Assembly: GCA_934668765.1 (NCBI GenBank)
Contig: CAKUOH010000004.1
Location: forward strand, 34,516 to 98,515
Length of the DNA stretch: 64,000 nt
Reading direction: 5' to 3'
DNA from: an uncultured Helicobacteraceae bacterium
Lineage (GTDB): Bacteria; Campylobacterota; Campylobacteria; Campylobacterales; Helicobacteraceae
This document shows positions 26,484 through 34,126 of the stretch, in pieces. Each line of letters starts with the position of its first letter. Within the stretch, counting starts at the first letter, position 1. The notes under the pieces were generated by a model. It did no database searches and had not been told where the DNA came from. It saw only the letters and a list, made by a program, of their open reading frames with translations. Made by a program: the position numbers and the translations under genes.

Positions 26484-26497
26484 TGTATTATCCTTTT

Positions 26498-27850
26498 TTA
26501 AAATTTTTGTGATTTGGATTTTAACCCTTTGTCGTGGGCGATTTGTGCTTGTGCCAAATTTTCATCATCTAATTCAAAAAGTATTTTTAGGCTTCGTTCG
26601 ATTTCTTTTAATTGTGCGCTAGAAGCGACTTCTTTAAGGTTTTTGGTGGGCGTATGCAAAAAGACATTGAAAACATTATGTATCGTCTTTTGCAAATTGC
26701 CCTTGCAGGATTGTGGCAAGTAGCCTTTTGCAATCGCCTTGTCAATTTCTTGCATAGACGCGCTTTTAGCAAGATTTCGCAAGTGCTTTATGATAGGCTC
26801 AACGCTTAAAATATTTAGATATTTAAAAAATTCATTTACTTGCTCACCTACAATCTCATAAGCCGTATTTATACTATCCTTGCGCTTTTCTTTGTTTGCA
26901 TCTGCTACTTTTTGAAGCGAATCAATGCTAAAAATCTCAATATTTTCGCCCAAATCCTCTTCAATATCACGCGGAATCGCCAAGTCATAGAAATACCGCT
27001 TATGTGGCGTTTTTTTAATCATTGCCTTTGTGATTATGGGCGTTTGCGCAGATGATGCGCAAAAAAGCAACTCGCAGTCATTTATCACGCGCTCTAATTC
27101 GCTAAACTCTGCGACTTGCAGGTTTTTATCATTTAGCTCATTTTTAAAATCTAGTGCCTTTTGAAAGCTACGATTTAGCAATAAAACAGAAAAATTTGCG
27201 CCTAGCAGGTGCTTTATGGCGATTTTCCCCATTGTCCCTGCGCTTACAACCACCGCATTTTTTTGATTTAGTGGCAAAGCAGATGCACTAACCACAGCGA
27301 TAGAAGCGACAGATACGGGATTTTTGGAGATTCCTGTTTTATTGCGAACGCTACTAGCGCATTTAAAGGCAAAGTCAATCACAAGTCCAAGCCCTTTTGT
27401 CGTGCAGTAGCCATTTTTAAGCGCGTAGCGATATGCTTTTTTAAGCTGTCCGCTGATTTGCGTTTCCCCTACCACAAGGCTATCTAGGCTACTTGCCACC
27501 AAAAAGATATGATGAATCGCACTATATCCCTCATAGCTACTAGCGCAACCTTCTAGCACTTCCTTTTTCACGCCTGAAATCAATGTGAGCTTCGCAAAGC
27601 ACTTTTGCAAGGCGTCATAATTATCCTCGCACTGCATTATAATCTCCGTGCGATTGCAGGTGGAAAGCACGATTGCTTCGCTAATTAGCGTAGATTCAAG
27701 CAAGTAATCTAACAATTCTTTGCGTTTATCTTGCGAATCATTAGCCAAATCCGCGCTTTGATTCGCACTAAAATCCTCAAAACTCAACTTTTCTCTTATC
27801 TCAATGGGGGCGTTTTTATGCGAAAAACTAAGCACTAAATACTTCATCAA
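26498..27850 (-). CDS. hemA: Glutamyl-tRNA reductase
   Basis: First committed step of C5-pathway tetrapyrrole synthesis: glutamyl-tRNA to glutamate-1-semialdehyde. The 450-aa protein has VLSTCNRTEI (catalytic Cys, about residue 58), FLVASSLDSLVVGETQISGQLK, and the NADPH-domain strand AVVSAGTMGKIAIKHL. The start overlaps the ispB stop by 4 nt; proS follows after 14 nt. A short Ser/Asn-rich stretch near residue 30 (SANQSADLANDSQDKRK) looks like a local expansion. Confidence 0.95.
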   Translation of the reverse strand: MMKYLVLSFSHKNAPIEIREKLSFEDFSANQSADLANDSQDKRKELLDYLLESTLISEAIVLSTCNRTEIIMQCEDNYDALQKCFAKLTLISGVKKEVLEGCASSYEGYSAIHHIFLVASSLDSLVVGETQISGQLKKAYRYALKNGYCTTKGLGLVIDFAFKCASSVRNKTGISKNPVSVASIAVVSASALPLNQKNAVVVSAGTMGKIAIKHLLGANFSVLLLNRSFQKALDFKNELNDKNLQVAEFSELERVINDCELLFCASSAQTPIITKAMIKKTPHKRYFYDLAIPRDIEEDLGENIEIFSIDSLQKVADANKEKRKDSINTAYEIVGEQVNEFFKYLNILSVEPIIKHLRNLAKSASMQEIDKAIAKGYLPQSCKGNLQKTIHNVFNVFLHTPTKNLKEVASSAQLKEIERSLKILFELDDENLAQAQIAHDKGLKSKSQKF

Positions 27851-29088
27851 AACTCCCTATCTATCATATCTGTGATAATTTTTTGCAAATTTTTATCGCT
27901 TGAATCAAGCACAAAGAGAGCTTTTGTGCCGTAATCTTGTGCGATTTTTTGAATCAAAGGCACGATTTTATGTTCTGCCATTTTTGCGCAAATCCACTCT
28001 TTTTGCGATGAATCAAGCGACTTTTTAAAGTAGCTCTTTAAAATCGCCCTGTCATTTTCGCCAAGCGCGTTGTAAAGATAGATATAAGGTAGCGTGGTTT
28101 TGCCCTCTTTGAAGTCGCTAAATGCTTCTTTGCCAAGCGTGGAATTATCCTGCGTAATGTCTAGTAAGTCATCGATGATTTGGAAAGCGATGCCAAGATT
28201 GTGCCCGTAAGTGCGGTATTTATGAATTTGTGCGTCATCTTGTTTGCAATTTGTTCTGGGGTATTCATTTGCGTTGTTTTGATACGAAACTTCGCTCAAT
28301 GGACGCCCAAGTCCTATTTTCGCTCGTTCCGCATCAAAACAACGCAAAGCAACACCGCCATTACTTCGATTGTTTGATTGAAAATTTTGCATTTCGTTAG
28401 ATTCTGCGGACGCAGAATCTACAACGGAAGGATTTTCGGTATGGCTTTCGTTGCTTTTGGGAATTTTTGGGGTTGAGACTAGACTTTGTGTCTGCGAAAC
28501 CCCAAAAATTCCCAAATCAGCGGAATGATTATCTAAAGACAAATTGCCACAAGATGAATCATTTTCCAAGATTCCGCCACAAACAGCACTCGCTTCTATC
28601 AACGCTCCCGTTTTTCTCCCAACCATCGCAATATATTTGTCCGAATCCAAATTCATCGATTCACCCAAACTCACATCGTCCAACTCACCCAAACTTAACT
28701 CATACACGGCATTTGAGATGACTTGCGCAAGATTTGTGCCTGTTATGCGCGATAATTCTGCCACTTCATAAAACGCCTTTGAATACAAAATATCGCCTAA
28801 CATAATAGCATTTTTATCGCCGTATTTTGCGTTTATACTTTGCTTTCCGCGCCGTAAATGCGCCGAATCAATAACATCATCGTGAAGCAGCGAAGCAAAA
28901 TGGATTAGCTCAATAATCGCACACATTTGCGTGGAGTAGGGCGAATTTGGTGCGATTGTTAGAAGCAGTTTAGAGCGAAGCATTTTCCCAAAGCTAAAAT
29001 CCGCTTTGAATCGCCCAAATGGTTTGCTATCTATGCTATCAAAATATCGCTCCAATAGATTTTGCACCTGTGCTAACTTTTCTTGCAT
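27847..29088 (-). CDS. ispB: Polyprenyl diphosphate synthase with repeat-derived insert
   Basis: Trans-prenyltransferase that makes the long isoprenoid chain for menaquinone. It has both Asp-rich motifs: LLHDDVIDSAHLRRGKQ near residue 68 and FQIIDDLLDITQD near residue 301. The 413 aa exceed the usual 300 or so. Residues about 174-286, between KTGALIEASAVCGGIL and YRTYGHNLGIAFQ, are two family C copies back to back, translated without a stop. Removing them restores the normal protein. Chain length (octaprenyl or other) cannot be read here. First enzyme gene of the ispB-hemA-proS operon. Confidence 0.9.
   Translation of the reverse strand: MQEKLAQVQNLLERYFDSIDSKPFGRFKADFSFGKMLRSKLLLTIAPNSPYSTQMCAIIELIHFASLLHDDVIDSAHLRRGKQSINAKYGDKNAIMLGDILYSKAFYEVAELSRITGTNLAQVISNAVYELSLGELDDVSLGESMNLDSDKYIAMVGRKTGALIEASAVCGGILENDSSCGNLSLDNHSADLGIFGVSQTQSLVSTPKIPKSNESHTENPSVVDSASAESNEMQNFQSNNRSNGGVALRCFDAERAKIGLGRPLSEVSYQNNANEYPRTNCKQDDAQIHKYRTYGHNLGIAFQIIDDLLDITQDNSTLGKEAFSDFKEGKTTLPYIYLYNALGENDRAILKSYFKKSLDSSQKEWICAKMAEHKIVPLIQKIAQDYGTKALFVLDSSDKNLQKIITDMIDREF
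28239..28380 (+). repeat. Family C element, copy C5, inside ispB
   Basis: Left end GCAATTTGTTCTGGGGTATT. A 16-bp perfect stem (TTTGCGTTGTTTTGAT, 28268-28283, with 28333-28348) encloses a 49-nt long-class loop holding CTTCGCTCAATGGACG and CCAAGTCCTATTTTCGCTCG. Right end ACACCGCCATTACTTCGATT. The whole 142-bp block recurs in carB (59006-59147) with one mismatch. Confidence 0.9.
28422..28550 (-). repeat. Family C element, copy C4, inside ispB
   Basis: On the minus strand it starts GGCAATTTGTCTTTAGAT. A perfect 18-bp stem (TTTGGGAATTTTTGGGGT, 28457-28474, with 28500-28517) encloses a 25-nt short-class loop (GACTAGACT-ttg-TGTCTGCG). It is adjacent to C5 in opposite orientation. Confidence 0.88.
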
Positions 29089-29096
29089 AAAAACCC

Positions 29097-29486
29097 TTAC
29101 ATTATCTCAATTTGCGCGTCATATTTATTCAAATAATAGCGAAATTTTGCTTCTTTTTTATCATTATTAAAATCCACAAAATATATAATAATATGCGGAT
29201 TTTGTGTTTTTGTCGAGCGCGTATGAGTTAGCGGAATCTTAAAGGCATTTAGTGCGATGGATTCTTTATATAGTTGAAATTGATGCGGATTCCTATCGTA
29301 ATTTAGGTGCATAACCAGCCCTCTATCCTTATACAGAGTCCAGCGAAACGCAAGAGTTTTATAATCGCGTTCCACAAAAAGATTTATGATTTTTACTTCA
29401 TCTTTTTTTAGGATAAACTCTTCGATTAGCTCGGCATTTAGGACATTTAGCAAGACCGAAAAGCACAAAAGAATGATTTTTTTCAA
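29097..29486 (-). CDS. Exported protein of unknown function
   Basis: 129 aa with a signal peptide (KKIILLCFSVLLNVLNA) and a mature part rich in charged and aromatic residues, probably beta-rich and periplasmic. No family is recognised with certainty. It is 8 nt upstream of ispB, the same position as a conserved small gene I recall next to ispB in H. pylori, so it is likely co-transcribed with the ispB-hemA-proS operon. Confidence 0.65.
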   Translation of the reverse strand: MKKIILLCFSVLLNVLNAELIEEFILKKDEVKIINLFVERDYKTLAFRWTLYKDRGLVMHLNYDRNPHQFQLYKESIALNAFKIPLTHTRSTKTQNPHIIIYFVDFNNDKKEAKFRYYLNKYDAQIEIM

Positions 29487-29533
29487 GTTTTATTTACCTT
29501 TAAAAATGCTATTTTTCAAACAAATAATATTTT

Positions 29534-29576
29534 TAAAAATAAAAATCGCCGATTCCGCGCCAAAAAGCACGGAATC
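29534..29576 (-). terminator. Rho-independent terminator after the cytochrome c gene
   Basis: On the minus strand, GATTCCGTGC pairs with GCGCGGAATC (10 bp, one T-G pair) around the loop TTTTTG, followed by GGCGATTTTTATTTTT. It begins 8 nt after the cytochrome stop. Confidence 0.75.
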
Positions 29577-29583
29577 TGCGCAC

Positions 29584-29889
29584 TTATTTTTTAAGTGTAG
29601 TGATATAAGTCGCCAAAGCGTCTATATCAGCGTCTGTTAGCTTAGCCAAGAAAGGCTTCATTTGTGCGCCAAGTCCGTATTGATTTAGCGTCCCAGCTTT
29701 GTAGCCTTTGATGTCTTCAACTAGTTTTTCTTTTGCCAAAGAATTGATTGTAAAAGTCGCTTTGGAACCAGGTGGCACTTTATCTCCACCTGCTCCGTGG
29801 CAAGCAATACAAGTTTTAAACAATGTCGCTCCGTCCGCCGCAAACAAACCAACCGCACTAAAAAGCGCGATAAAAAGAAGTTTTTTCAT
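29584..29889 (-). CDS. Monohaem cytochrome c (c553-like)
   Basis: A 101-aa periplasmic electron carrier. It has a signal peptide (KKLLFIALFSAVGLFA), one haem site CIACH near residue 31, and a probable distal Met in GAQMKPFLAKLTDADIDALATYI, the class I cytochrome c layout. The size and sequence fit the small c553 that passes electrons from the bc1 complex to the cbb3 oxidase in Helicobacter. Single gene with its own terminator. Confidence 0.9.
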   Translation of the reverse strand: MKKLLFIALFSAVGLFAADGATLFKTCIACHGAGGDKVPPGSKATFTINSLAKEKLVEDIKGYKAGTLNQYGLGAQMKPFLAKLTDADIDALATYITTLKK

Positions 29890-30030
29890 TACACTCTCCC
29901 ATTTTTTTGAATTTTTTGAAACTTGCGCTTCAAAGCAAGGATTTTAGTATTTTAAAACTTAAATATATCTTTGAAAAATGAAATTATTGCGATTTTTGTG
30001 TTACTTTTGGTGCGAATCTAGCGCGAATTT

Positions 30031-30693
30031 TTATTCTTCATCGCTACCTAAATTCGCATTTTTCGCTTTCTCCAAGTCTGCCTGACATTCTTTTAGCGCA
30101 CTCTTGCGCATAGGGATTCTATCTTTATCCTCTTCGCGTTTTAGGCGTAATTCAGCCTTTTCGCACTCATCTTGCAATAATTGTATATGTCGCTCTTGTG
30201 CCCAGCGCACAATTTCAGGCGCATAAGGTGGCTTATCTGCCACATTTTGCTTTGCCACTATGTCCTCACACGCGACAAAATCGCCGTATTCGCACGCTGC
30301 TACGATATTTGTAGGATTGTCCTCAAATGTTTGCAAGGCAAAGCAACCACTGCCATTTTTCCCATCGCACGCCTTTTTAAATAGCTCAATCGCCTTATCC
30401 TCGCTAAAACGCGCATTTTTGTCAGGGAACGCTAGGCGATTTATGTATGTGTAGCCCAAAAGTGTGCATTTGCGATAGTCCAAAGCCTCGCACCCGCTCT
30501 CTAAAATATCCAAGCATTGCTGTTGTGATTCGATATTCCAGCAAACTTCGCGCATAGCGGCATCAAGCCCTTTTGCTGATGAGATTGAGTTTGATTGAAT
30601 ATCTTGCGTGGCACAAGCGCAAAAAAATAGTGCGACAATTATGGCAAAGGGTGCGAATCTAGGTGAGATTTGCGCAAATCTAAACATTTTCAT
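30031..30693 (-). CDS. Sel1-like Cys-rich lipoprotein
   Basis: 220 aa. It has a hydrophobic N-terminus with a lipobox-like LFFCAC (modified Cys probably at about residue 27) and Cys pairs at Sel1-like spacing (CWNIESQQQC, CEALDYRKC, CDGKNGSGC, CEYGDFVAC). The C-terminal third (about 160-220) is a charged helix without cysteines. AAAGGACATAA precedes the ATG. Probably a periplasmic lipoprotein of unknown partner. Single-gene unit. Confidence 0.7.
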   Translation of the reverse strand: MKMFRFAQISPRFAPFAIIVALFFCACATQDIQSNSISSAKGLDAAMREVCWNIESQQQCLDILESGCEALDYRKCTLLGYTYINRLAFPDKNARFSEDKAIELFKKACDGKNGSGCFALQTFEDNPTNIVAACEYGDFVACEDIVAKQNVADKPPYAPEIVRWAQERHIQLLQDECEKAELRLKREEDKDRIPMRKSALKECQADLEKAKNANLGSDEE

Positions 30694-30820
30694 TTATGTC
30701 CTTTGGTTAAAATTAGTGTGGCATTATATCGCATTCACTTTAAATCTGCGATTTTCTCACAAACAAGCTAAATATTAGCTAAATTTGGGCGCAGATTCGC
30801 GCCAAGCAAAGCTCACGCAA

Positions 30821-31555
30821 TCACGATTTGCGCTTTTGCTTTTTGCTAATGTAAATATTGATTGATTCAACTGCCAAAGAAAACGCCATAGCAAAGTAAA
30901 TGTAAGCCTTTGATATGTGGAAATCAAGCCCATCTGCGATAAGCGTAACGCCCACCAAAATCAAAAATGCGAGTGCTAGGACTTTTATGCTAGGGTTTTC
31001 ATCGACAAATTGCGCTATGTATTTGCTTGCAAACATCATTATAAAAACCGCAATTACGACTGCTAAAACCATCACAGGCAAGTCTTTTGCCATTCCCACC
31101 GCCGTGATTACCGAATCTAGCGAAAAGATTATGTCTAAAAGTGCGATTTGGATTAACACGCTCACAAAACTTGCCTTTTTAGTGGCGTCAAAATTATCTG
31201 CGGATTCGCCCTGCGTTTGGGCGTGAATCTCGTGTGTGCTTTTCCATATCAAAAATAATCCGCCACCGATTAAAATTAAATCCTTGCCCGAAATCTCTAC
31301 GCCAAAGACGCTAAAAAGTGGCGTAACTAGCTTCATAATCCAAAAGATTGACGCAAGTAAGGCGATTCGTGTAATCATTGCTAGAGCTAAACCCAAGATT
31401 CGCGCTTTGTCGCGCTGTTCTTTTGGCAAACGCGTAACCAAAATAGCGATAAATATAATATTATCAATGCCAAGCACAATCTCTAAAAGCGTAAGTGTTA
31501 CAAGTGCAACCCACGCTTCCACGCTAAAAAGCCACGAAAAATCAAGCAATTCCAT
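30821..31555 (-). CDS. TerC family integral membrane protein
   Basis: A 244-aa inner-membrane protein with about seven segments. It has the TerC hallmark Asp-bearing segments EIVLGIDNIIFIAIL (near residue 27) and LLDIIFSLDSVITAVGMA (near residue 140). TerC proteins are linked to Mn2+ export and metalation of exported proteins; the substrate here is not known. AAAGGA lies 10 nt before the ATG at 31555, so the TTG nine bases upstream is less likely. Divergent from galE. Confidence 0.88.
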   Translation of the reverse strand: MELLDFSWLFSVEAWVALVTLTLLEIVLGIDNIIFIAILVTRLPKEQRDKARILGLALAMITRIALLASIFWIMKLVTPLFSVFGVEISGKDLILIGGGLFLIWKSTHEIHAQTQGESADNFDATKKASFVSVLIQIALLDIIFSLDSVITAVGMAKDLPVMVLAVVIAVFIMMFASKYIAQFVDENPSIKVLALAFLILVGVTLIADGLDFHISKAYIYFAMAFSLAVESINIYISKKQKRKS

Positions 31556-31591
31556 TTTTGGCAAATCCTTTATTTGAAGTTTAAAAAGCGG

Positions 31592-31597
31592 ATTATA
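31592..31597 (-). promoter_or_regulatory. -10 element of the TerC-family gene
   Basis: On the minus strand TATAAT (within TATATAATCC), about 37 nt before the ATG at 31555. It lies in a short divergent gap with the galE promoter. Confidence 0.5.
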
Positions 31598-31612
31598 TAA
31601 TAATCTTTTTTA

Positions 31613-31618
31613 TATAAT
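31613..31618 (+). promoter_or_regulatory. -10 element of galE
   Basis: TATAAT (within TATATAATGC) about 35 nt before the galE ATG; the galE and TerC promoters lie back to back. Confidence 0.55.
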
Positions 31619-31652
31619 GCGCTTTTATTTTATATGCGCGTAAGGATTAGCT

Positions 31653-32672
31653 ATGAAGCATATTTTATTCACAGGGGCGGCTGGATATATCGGCTCTCAC
31701 ACGGCGTTGGCGTTTTTGCAAAATAGTGATTGTAAAATCACAATCATCGATAATTTGCAAAGCGGATTTAGGGAGAATGTGGCGTTTTTAGAGCGTGATT
31801 TTAAAGCGCGAATCAAGTTTATCCAAGTGGATTTGGGCGATTTTGACGCAATGCAAAATCTTTTCAAAGCGCAAAAATTTGATGCGGTGGTGCATTTTGC
31901 CGCATCCTTAATCGTCCCTGAATCTGTCGTAAAACCGCTTTTATATTATAGCAATAACACCAAAAATACGCTAAATCTTATCACAAATTGCGTGGAGTGT
32001 GGTGTGAATCGCTTTATTTTTAGCTCCACTGCTGCGGTTTATGGAGAACCAAAAATCGTGCCTGTGGCTGAAGATTCGCCCCTTTTGCCGATAAATCCCT
32101 ATGGTAGCTCAAAAATGATGAGTGAGATGATTTTGCGCGATTGTGCGATTGCAAATGCGGATTTTAGATTTGTAGCTCTGCGATATTTCAATGTGGCGGG
32201 TGCTTATCGTAATAATGACTACGCAAAAGGGCAGGGGCTAGGACAGCGCAGTGCAAACGCCACGCATTTAATCAAAGTCGCTTGTGAATGCGCAGTAGGC
32301 AAACGCGAATCTATGAATATTTTTGGCAATGATTATGACACGGCAGATGGCTCGTGTGTGCGGGATTATATCCATATTGATGATTTGGCAAATGCGCATT
32401 TAAGTGCCTTTGAATTTTTAGAAAATGGCGGACAAAGCGAAGTTTTTAATGTCGGCTATGGCGAAGGTTACAGCGTAAAAGAAGTCGTGGCAAAAGTCAA
32501 AGAGATTAGTGGCGTGGATTTTAAGGCGATAAATGCTCCGCGCCGCGATGGCGACCCTGCGATTTTAATCTCAAACAATGCCAAAATTTTAGCGCAAACT
32601 TCGTGGCGTCCAAAGTTTAATGATATTGATTTTATCATCAAAAGCGCGTATCAGTGGGAAAAAATCGTGTGA
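31653..32672 (+). CDS. galE: UDP-glucose 4-epimerase
   Basis: Interconverts UDP-glucose and UDP-galactose (or the GlcNAc forms) for lipopolysaccharide and capsule synthesis. The 339-aa protein shows the NAD fold GAAGYIGSHTAL, the catalytic STAAVYG and YGSSKMMSE (YxxxK), and the GalE signature YFNVAGA...GQ followed by DYDTADGSCVRDYIHIDDLA. AAGGATTAGCT precedes the ATG. A hairpin, GTGAATC...GATTCAC (32669-32702), spans its stop codon but lacks a T-run, so transcription likely continues into the next gene. Confidence 0.93.
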   Translation: MKHILFTGAAGYIGSHTALAFLQNSDCKITIIDNLQSGFRENVAFLERDFKARIKFIQVDLGDFDAMQNLFKAQKFDAVVHFAASLIVPESVVKPLLYYSNNTKNTLNLITNCVECGVNRFIFSSTAAVYGEPKIVPVAEDSPLLPINPYGSSKMMSEMILRDCAIANADFRFVALRYFNVAGAYRNNDYAKGQGLGQRSANATHLIKVACECAVGKRESMNIFGNDYDTADGSCVRDYIHIDDLANAHLSAFEFLENGGQSEVFNVGYGEGYSVKEVVAKVKEISGVDFKAINAPRRDGDPAILISNNAKILAQTSWRPKFNDIDFIIKSAYQWEKIV

Positions 32673-32731
32673 ATCAAAGCGCAAATTGCGTTTAAGATTC
32701 ACGCGAATCTAAACTTTTGGAGCAAATCTTT

Positions 32732-33793
32732 ATGTTTATAGCAATTTATCTTATTTCATTTTTTATCGCCCTTGTGCTTATCAAATACGCCACACGCACG
32801 GGCAAAATGATGGATTTAGATTCGATAAAAAAGCCCCAAAAAATGCACTTTGGCGACATTCCCCGCGCTGGAGGCGTGGGCTTATTTGTGGCGTTTTGCA
32901 TAGGAGTTGCGTGGCTTGTAGTGCTAGGCAAAATCGAAGCAAAATTTTTAGCACTTATTATCCCTACTGCTTTTATCTTTGTAAGCGGGATTTTAGAGGA
33001 TTTTAATCGTCCTTTGAGTCCTAAAACGCGCCTATTTTTGCAAACTTTGGGCGTAATTAGCGCGATTGTCGCCTTTCCAAACTGCGTGATAATCGATATT
33101 GGCGTGGAGCTTTATTATTATTTTGCTGTGTTTTTCACTATATTTTGTGTCGTTGGCGTGGTAAATGCGGTAAATATCATCGATGGATTTAACGGACTAG
33201 CTGGAGGATATGCGCTTTTTGTGTTAATTAGCATTGCGGTTGTGAGCGCGTTTGTAGGCAATGTCGCGGTGTGCTATATCGCGCTTGTGGCAATATCTGC
33301 GATTTTTGGCTTTTTGGTGCTAAATTTCCCAAAGGGGAAAATCTTTTTAGGCGATGGCGGGGCGTATTTGGTGGGATTTTTGCTTGCATTTTTGCTAGTA
33401 GCTTTGACGCAGGATAATGCACAGCAATTAAGCGCGTTTGCGGATAAAAAAGTTAGCGCGTATTATGGGCTTTGCGTGATGATTTATCCCGTGTTTGAAG
33501 TGCTTTTTTCGATTTGGCGACGCAAAAAGCGCAGACTTAGCGCACTAACAGCCGATAATCTCCATTTACATACGCTAATTTATAAGCGAATCACGCACTC
33601 AAATCCCAAAACCACGATATTTATTTTAATTTTTAGCGCGCCTTTTGTGTTTGTGCCTATATTTTTTTATGATAATGCGCCTATTTTAATCGCACTTTGC
33701 GCTATTTTCATCGCTCTTTATATTGTCATTTACAAAAGAATCATTAGATTTAAACGCATTTTTATAAAAAATAGCATAAAATCGCAGGTTTAA
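32732..33793 (+). CDS. WecA/MraY-type undecaprenyl-phosphate sugar-1-phosphate transferase
   Basis: A 353-aa polytopic membrane enzyme that loads a sugar phosphate (probably GlcNAc-1-P) on undecaprenyl phosphate to start O-chain synthesis. Family motifs are present: KKPQKMHFGDIPRAGG near residue 35, NIIDGFNGLAGG near residue 150, and KIFLGDGGAYLVGF. mraY is normally linked to cell-division genes, and none are here, so the WecA type is preferred. TTGGAG before the ATG at 32732 sets the start. Confidence 0.85.
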   Translation: MFIAIYLISFFIALVLIKYATRTGKMMDLDSIKKPQKMHFGDIPRAGGVGLFVAFCIGVAWLVVLGKIEAKFLALIIPTAFIFVSGILEDFNRPLSPKTRLFLQTLGVISAIVAFPNCVIIDIGVELYYYFAVFFTIFCVVGVVNAVNIIDGFNGLAGGYALFVLISIAVVSAFVGNVAVCYIALVAISAIFGFLVLNFPKGKIFLGDGGAYLVGFLLAFLLVALTQDNAQQLSAFADKKVSAYYGLCVMIYPVFEVLFSIWRRKKRRLSALTADNLHLHTLIYKRITHSNPKTTIFILIFSAPFVFVPIFFYDNAPILIALCAIFIALYIVIYKRIIRFKRIFIKNSIKSQV

Positions 33794-33814
33794 AAATTTT
33801 TAAGGCAAAAATAA

Positions 33815-34126
33815 ATGGATAAATCGCTTAAATTAAAAGATTTTAAGGCAAAGCTAGATAATGCAATTATCATCGATGTCCGCGCCCGTGGATATTTTCT
33901 AATCGACCATATCAAAGACGCCATAAATGTCGAATCACCTACGCGAATCGCACTAATCGCACAAGAAAACGCCGATAAAAATATCATTCTTTATTGTCAT
34001 CACGGCGTAACGGCAAAGGGCATTGCAGAAGCATTGGGCGAGGCAAAAAATGTGTATTATTTAGACGCAAATTTTAGCGATGTCGTAAAATCTGGCGTTG
34101 ATATGGTGTTTTATAGCAAAGAGTGA
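33815..34126 (+). CDS. Single-domain rhodanese-like protein
   Basis: 103 aa comprising one rhodanese domain: AIIIDVRARGYFLIDHIKDAINVES, then the active-site loop YCHHGVTAKGIAEAL with the catalytic Cys. Such proteins carry sulfane sulfur or work in redox relay; the substrate is not known. There is no signal peptide, so it is cytoplasmic. Its stop overlaps the start region of the TolC-like gene (GAGTGATGATG), suggesting co-transcription. Confidence 0.85.
   Translation: MDKSLKLKDFKAKLDNAIIIDVRARGYFLIDHIKDAINVESPTRIALIAQENADKNIILYCHHGVTAKGIAEALGEAKNVYYLDANFSDVVKSGVDMVFYSKE

Noticed and set aside
32669-32702. Hairpin across the galE stop as a terminator
   Set aside because: A good stem (GTGAATC/GATTCAC) but no following T-run; called neither terminator nor attenuator.
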